NCBI GenBank assembly: GCA_014361165.1
Contig: JACIWD010000124.1
Location: 1 to 23,927, forward strand
Direction: 5' to 3'
From: Candidatus Mnemosynella bozhongmuii
Lineage (GTDB): Archaea > Halobacteriota > Archaeoglobi > Mnemosynellales > Mnemosynellaceae
Length of the DNA stretch: 23,927 nt
The notes under the pieces were generated by a model that ran no database searches, was not told the origin of the DNA, and worked only from the letters and a program-made list of their open reading frames with translations. This document shows, one piece after another, positions 21,522 through 23,927 of the stretch. How positions within the stretch are numbered: position 1 is the stretch's first letter; every line of letters starts with the position of its first letter. The translations under genes and the position numbers were made by a program.

Positions 21522-21713
21522 ATGTGTGAGTCAAAGCTCTATGAGCTCTCTGGAGGCGAGAAGAAACTCCTGATGGAGGATGTTATAAGAATTGAGATTG
21601 AGGGCTCGAAAATCACGGCAACGGATATTCTGGGTAACAGGAAGGAGATGAGGGGAAGAGTGAAGGAAATAGATCTCGGAAATCATGAGATTCTTCTGCT
21701 TCCGGAGGGTTAA
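21522..21713 (+). CDS. CooT-family small metal-binding protein
   Basis: This 63-residue protein begins MCESKLYELSGGEKKLLMED, followed by VIRIEIEGSKITATDILGN and GRVKEIDLGNHEILLLPEG. It matches the CooT/DUF2097-like layout: a Cys as second residue, a short glycine turn, and an all-beta small barrel ending in KEIDL..H.I.L. Bacterial CooT binds nickel through the N-terminal Met-Cys region and helps mature carbon monoxide dehydrogenase; archaeal members are not well defined. The start is ATG 21522, because GAGGTGA lies 5-11 nt before it and the family needs Cys2; a GTG three codons earlier would hide that. The deaminase gene starts 1 nt after its stop. Confidence 0.75.
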   Translation: MCESKLYELSGGEKKLLMEDVIRIEIEGSKITATDILGNRKEMRGRVKEIDLGNHEILLLPEG

Positions 21714-21714
21714 G

Positions 21715-22173
21715 ATGAGACCTTCGCTGGATGAGTATTTCATGAGGATTGCAGAGGTTGTGGCATCCCGCTCCACATGTCTGCGAAACAAGGTTGGAGC
21801 GGTGATAGTGAAGGATAAGAGGATTTTAACCACTGGCTATAATGGAGCTCCTCGCGGAATGCCTCACTGTCTTGAGATTGGATGTCTCAGAGATGAGAAC
21901 AACATTCCTTCAGGAGAGAGGCATGAGATATGCAGGGCTGTTCATGCCGAGCAAAACGCAATAATTCAGGCAGCTCTTCATGGTGTGAGCACTGAAGGAG
22001 CAACTCTCTACTGCACGCATCAGCCATGCATTCTCTGTGCAAAGATGATAATAAATGCGGGAATCAGAAGGGTTGTTTATAAGCAGAGCTATCCTGATGA
22101 AAATGCCCTGAAACTTCTCAGAGATGCTGGAGTGGAAGTTGTGAAGTTCGAGGAGGATGAGAAGCAACTTTGA
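21715..22173 (+). CDS. dCMP deaminase-type cytidine/deoxycytidylate deaminase
   Basis: This 152-residue cytosolic zinc enzyme turns dCMP into dUMP for dTMP synthesis. Seen: RPSLDEYFMRIAEVVASRSTC and RNKVGAVIVKD at the N-terminus, the GYNGAPRGMPHC segment typical of dCMP deaminases, the catalytic HAEQNAI with His77 and Glu79, and the zinc ligands Cys105 and Cys108 in QPCILCAKMIINAG. The longer open frame from 21685 would overlap the CooT-like gene; ATG 21715 has GGAGGG upstream and gives the expected N-terminus. It is the third gene of its operon. A general cytosine-nucleotide deaminase is the only realistic alternative. Confidence 0.9.
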   Translation: MRPSLDEYFMRIAEVVASRSTCLRNKVGAVIVKDKRILTTGYNGAPRGMPHCLEIGCLRDENNIPSGERHEICRAVHAEQNAIIQAALHGVSTEGATLYCTHQPCILCAKMIINAGIRRVVYKQSYPDENALKLLRDAGVEVVKFEEDEKQL

Positions 22174-22331
22174 GACCTGGTTTTAAGCTCCTCAGAGAGC
22201 AGTGATAAAAAGTCCAAATTTTAAAAAAGGCAAAATCTCTGCTCCTCAAAACTCGAAGCATAAAAGTAGCAGTACTGCAGGAAATATACCTGTGGTGGAG
22301 ATTCCATTAGCTGTTCTGTGAAGAAACGAAC

Positions 22332-22340
22332 TTTATTAAT
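22332..22340 (+). promoter_or_regulatory. TATA-like box of panB
   Basis: TTTATTAAT predicts a start near 22362, giving a leader of about 19 nt containing GGGGG (22368-22372) before TTG 22381. The rest of the 207-nt gap after the deaminase gene (22174-22331) is AT-rich and shows no gene or RNA that I can support. Confidence 0.45.
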
Positions 22341-22380
22341 AATGAGTCAGAGAAAGTAATTCTGAAAGGGGGTTGGAAGC

Positions 22381-23229
22381 TTGAGTGAAAGAAAAAAAGT
22401 AACCGTGAGGGATCTGCTCAGGAAGAAGGAAAAAGGCGAGAAGATAGTCTGGGTGGTTCTTTACGACTGGGTCACAGCTTCTCTGGCAGATGAAGCAGGA
22501 GTTGACATGATTCTCGTTGGAGATTCGATGGGCATGACAGTTTACGGATATCCCAACACATACTCCGTGACGATGGACATGATGGTAACTCACGTGGAAG
22601 CTGTTGCCAGAGGAGCAAAATATGCCTTCATTGTCGGGGATATGCCCTTCATGTCATATCAGTCAAGCAATGAGGAAGCGGTGAAAAATGCAGGAAGGCT
22701 CATGAGTGCTGGAGCTGATGCTGTTAAGCTTGAGGGCGGTGCAGAAATGGCGGAGAGAGTTCGTGCAATCGTTGATGCAGGAGTTCCGGTTATAGGGCAT
22801 CTCGGATTAACGCCTCAGAAGGCATCCCTTCTCGGCGGTTTTGTTGTTCAGGGAAGGGATGCGGAATCTGCAAAGAGAATAATCGAAGATGCGAAAGCTC
22901 TTGAAGAGGCAGGAGCAATAGGAGTTCTTCTTGAGAATGTTCCAGCAGAGGTTGCAAAGGAAGTTAGCAGGAGAGTCTCCATTCTAACGTTCAGCATTGG
23001 CGGTGGAGTGGAAACGGATGGACAGCTTCTGCTCTCTCATGACATCCTCGGTCTGACTCTTGGTGTGAGACCGAAGTTTGCAAAGCAGTATGCAAATCTT
23101 GCATCCGAGATTCTTGAAGCATTCAGAAAATACTGTGAAGATGTCAGAACGATGAGATATCCCTCCGAGGAATATGTTGTTCATATGAAGGAGGGAGAAT
23201 ACGAGAAACTGAAGGAGCTCTTGAAGTGA
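22381..23229 (+). CDS. panB: 3-methyl-2-oxobutanoate hydroxymethyltransferase
   Basis: PanB transfers a hydroxymethyl group from methylenetetrahydropterin to 2-oxoisovalerate, giving ketopantoate for coenzyme A. The 282 residues form a TIM barrel with clear signatures: MILVGDSMGMTVYGYPNT (metal-binding Asp in GDSMG), VGDMPFMSYQ, DAVKLEGG, VPVIGHLGLTPQ, IGVLLENVPAEV, and DILGLTLGVRPKFAKQYANL. In archaea the one-carbon donor is probably a tetrahydromethanopterin derivative. The TTG start is supported by GGGGG upstream and by the N-terminus SERKKVTVRDLLRKKEKGE; no ATG exists nearby in frame. It has its own promoter and is convergent with the partial gene at the right edge. Confidence 0.93.
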   Translation: MSERKKVTVRDLLRKKEKGEKIVWVVLYDWVTASLADEAGVDMILVGDSMGMTVYGYPNTYSVTMDMMVTHVEAVARGAKYAFIVGDMPFMSYQSSNEEAVKNAGRLMSAGADAVKLEGGAEMAERVRAIVDAGVPVIGHLGLTPQKASLLGGFVVQGRDAESAKRIIEDAKALEEAGAIGVLLENVPAEVAKEVSRRVSILTFSIGGGVETDGQLLLSHDILGLTLGVRPKFAKQYANLASEILEAFRKYCEDVRTMRYPSEEYVVHMKEGEYEKLKELLK

Positions 23230-23235
23230 GCTCCT

Positions 23236-23252
23236 CAAATTTTTAATTTTTC
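23236..23252 (+). terminator. T-rich terminator after panB
   Basis: Directly after the panB stop the plus strand has two T5 runs in AAATTTTTAATTTTTC, the usual archaeal U-tract terminator. No stable hairpin is needed. It lies in the 21-nt gap to the convergent gene. Confidence 0.5.
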
Positions 23253-23927
23253 ACTCAACCTTCTCAAACCTCAATCTCGGGAATCCCTCAGAGAGGTCAA
23301 CGAGCATCGCATAATACTGCGTCTTCGGCTTCACTCCTCTGATCACGGGAACATTGCAGACGTTCTCCATTTTCACATGAATGTCCGAGAGATTCGAGAG
23401 CTCTTTCATGAAGGGAAATCCTGGTTTGGCAACTCTTATGAGGAGACCTCTTGTCTCTCTTGCAAAGATACCTCCCTCCTCAATAACTCTTATGACCTCA
23501 TCTCCATACCGGGAAAGAAGGGAATCAACTCCGGTGACATGAAGATCTTCATAGCTTCCAGTCCTCTCCTTCATCAGAAGCTCAAAGGTCATCTCAGCTT
23601 CTTCTTCAGCCTCCTCCCCTCTCAGCCTCTCTCTGCCCCACTCCCTCTCAATCCAGATGAACTTCTCCAGCTCATCCTCTCTCAGGAAAGGTCTCATCTC
23701 ATTTACAATTCTCTCTCTGTCGGTTCCCAGAGCGGGAATTATGTAAACTCTCTTCCCCTTCCTCAGGAAATTGAGGTAGAAGCTCTGAAGGAATCTGTAA
23801 TACATCCTCTTCGGAACCCCTTCAGAAATCTCAAGAAGAATCGATGAACCCTTTGGAAATCCTCCATGAAAGATCTCATCAAGATCTCTCGATCCGGATG
23901 AGAAATGGTTCTCATCCGGATCATCAA
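23251..23927 (-). CDS. RecA/KaiC-like domain protein with degenerate Walker A, partial (runs off right edge)
   Basis: The frame is open from the right edge for about 225 residues. The beginning seen, HFSSGSRDLDEIFHGGFPKG, is the standard KaiC/RadA entry, as in genes A and B. The expected Walker A then reads SSILLEISEGVPKRMYYRFL, lacking the GxxxxGK[ST] lysine-threonine, so ATP binding is probably lost or unusual. Further on, GKRVYIIPALGTDRERIVNEM matches the strand and helix after Walker A, and DLHVTGVDSLLSRYGDE replaces Walker B. The end is LLIRVAKPGFPFMKELSNLSDIHVKMENVCNVPVIRGVKPKTQYYAML, like the KaiC-type C-terminus. ATG 23805 is an internal methionine, not the start. The true N-terminus lies outside the window. 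Confidence 0.72.
   Translation of the reverse strand, partial: DDPDENHFSSGSRDLDEIFHGGFPKGSSILLEISEGVPKRMYYRFLQSFYLNFLRKGKRVYIIPALGTDRERIVNEMRPFLREDELEKFIWIEREWGRERLRGEEAEEEAEMTFELLMKERTGSYEDLHVTGVDSLLSRYGDEVIRVIEEGGIFARETRGLLIRVAKPGFPFMKELSNLSDIHVKMENVCNVPVIRGVKPKTQYYAMLVDLSEGFPRLRFEKVE

Noticed and set aside
22174..22380. Possible small RNA in the gap before panB
   Set aside because: No box C/D or H/ACA pattern and no stable hairpin could be supported; only a promoter for panB is visible.
1..23927. CRISPR array or prophage
   Set aside because: No regularly spaced repeats, cas genes, integrase or phage structural genes are present.

Overview
The window looks like a chromosome segment of a thermophilic euryarchaeon, most likely of the Archaeoglobales. 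This is inferred from gene content: tRNA-Ile2 agmatinylcytidine synthetase (TiaS), branched-chain polyamine synthase (BpsA), a Tfx-type regulator, an F420-linked FrhB-family protein, archaeal PanB, an AF1577-type radical SAM protein and several KaiC-like ATPases. Promoters are archaeal (TATA-like boxes about 26 nt before leaderless starts), and internal operon genes have GGAGG/GGTGA ribosome sites. Coding density is high and no stretch over 300 bases lacks a gene.

Left part (1-10200). A minus-strand group carries a purine phosphoribosyltransferase, methylthioadenosine phosphorylase and an unrecognised partial gene. A Tfx-like regulator faces an FrhB-family iron-sulfur flavoprotein, and their stop codons overlap. 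A YhhQ-type transporter is followed at once by a CLC chloride transporter with CBS domains. Then come an Lrp/AsnC regulator, TiaS, a COG1395 HTH regulator, BpsA and a tRNA-Val(CAC). BpsA releases methylthioadenosine, which the phosphorylase and phosphoribosyltransferase could salvage.

Centre (10287-13427): the most notable region. It holds pieces of KaiC-like RecA-family ATPases. One plus-strand gene (A) loses its family similarity at 11371-11389. The missing C-terminal half lies 1.2 kb away on the opposite strand, ending at 12632. The N-terminal half of a second, two-domain gene (B) lies on the minus strand up to the first point, and its remainder starts on the plus strand at the second point. 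The two junctions are a perfect 19-bp inverted repeat. Flipping 11371-12632 on paper rebuilds both genes in frame and puts everything on one strand: KaiC-like domain 1, A, a 99-residue protein, then two-domain B. I read this as an invertible DNA segment, or at least a clean past inversion, that switches KaiC-family genes between intact and split forms. A GA dinucleotide tract in the B half causes a second frame break and could be an additional slippage switch. No recombinase is encoded in the window.

Right part (13429-23927). A radical SAM/SPASM protein is divergent from a MATE transporter. A five-gene minus-strand operon holds the anaerobic homocysteine/sulfide-assimilation set (COG1900 with CBS domains, NIL-ferredoxin, COG2122), followed by a prepilin-peptidase-like membrane protein and a DHH phosphoesterase. 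A plus-strand operon encodes an atypical kinase-fold protein, a CooT-like small metal protein and a dCMP deaminase. PanB follows, and a partial RecA/KaiC-like protein with a degenerate Walker A runs off the right edge.
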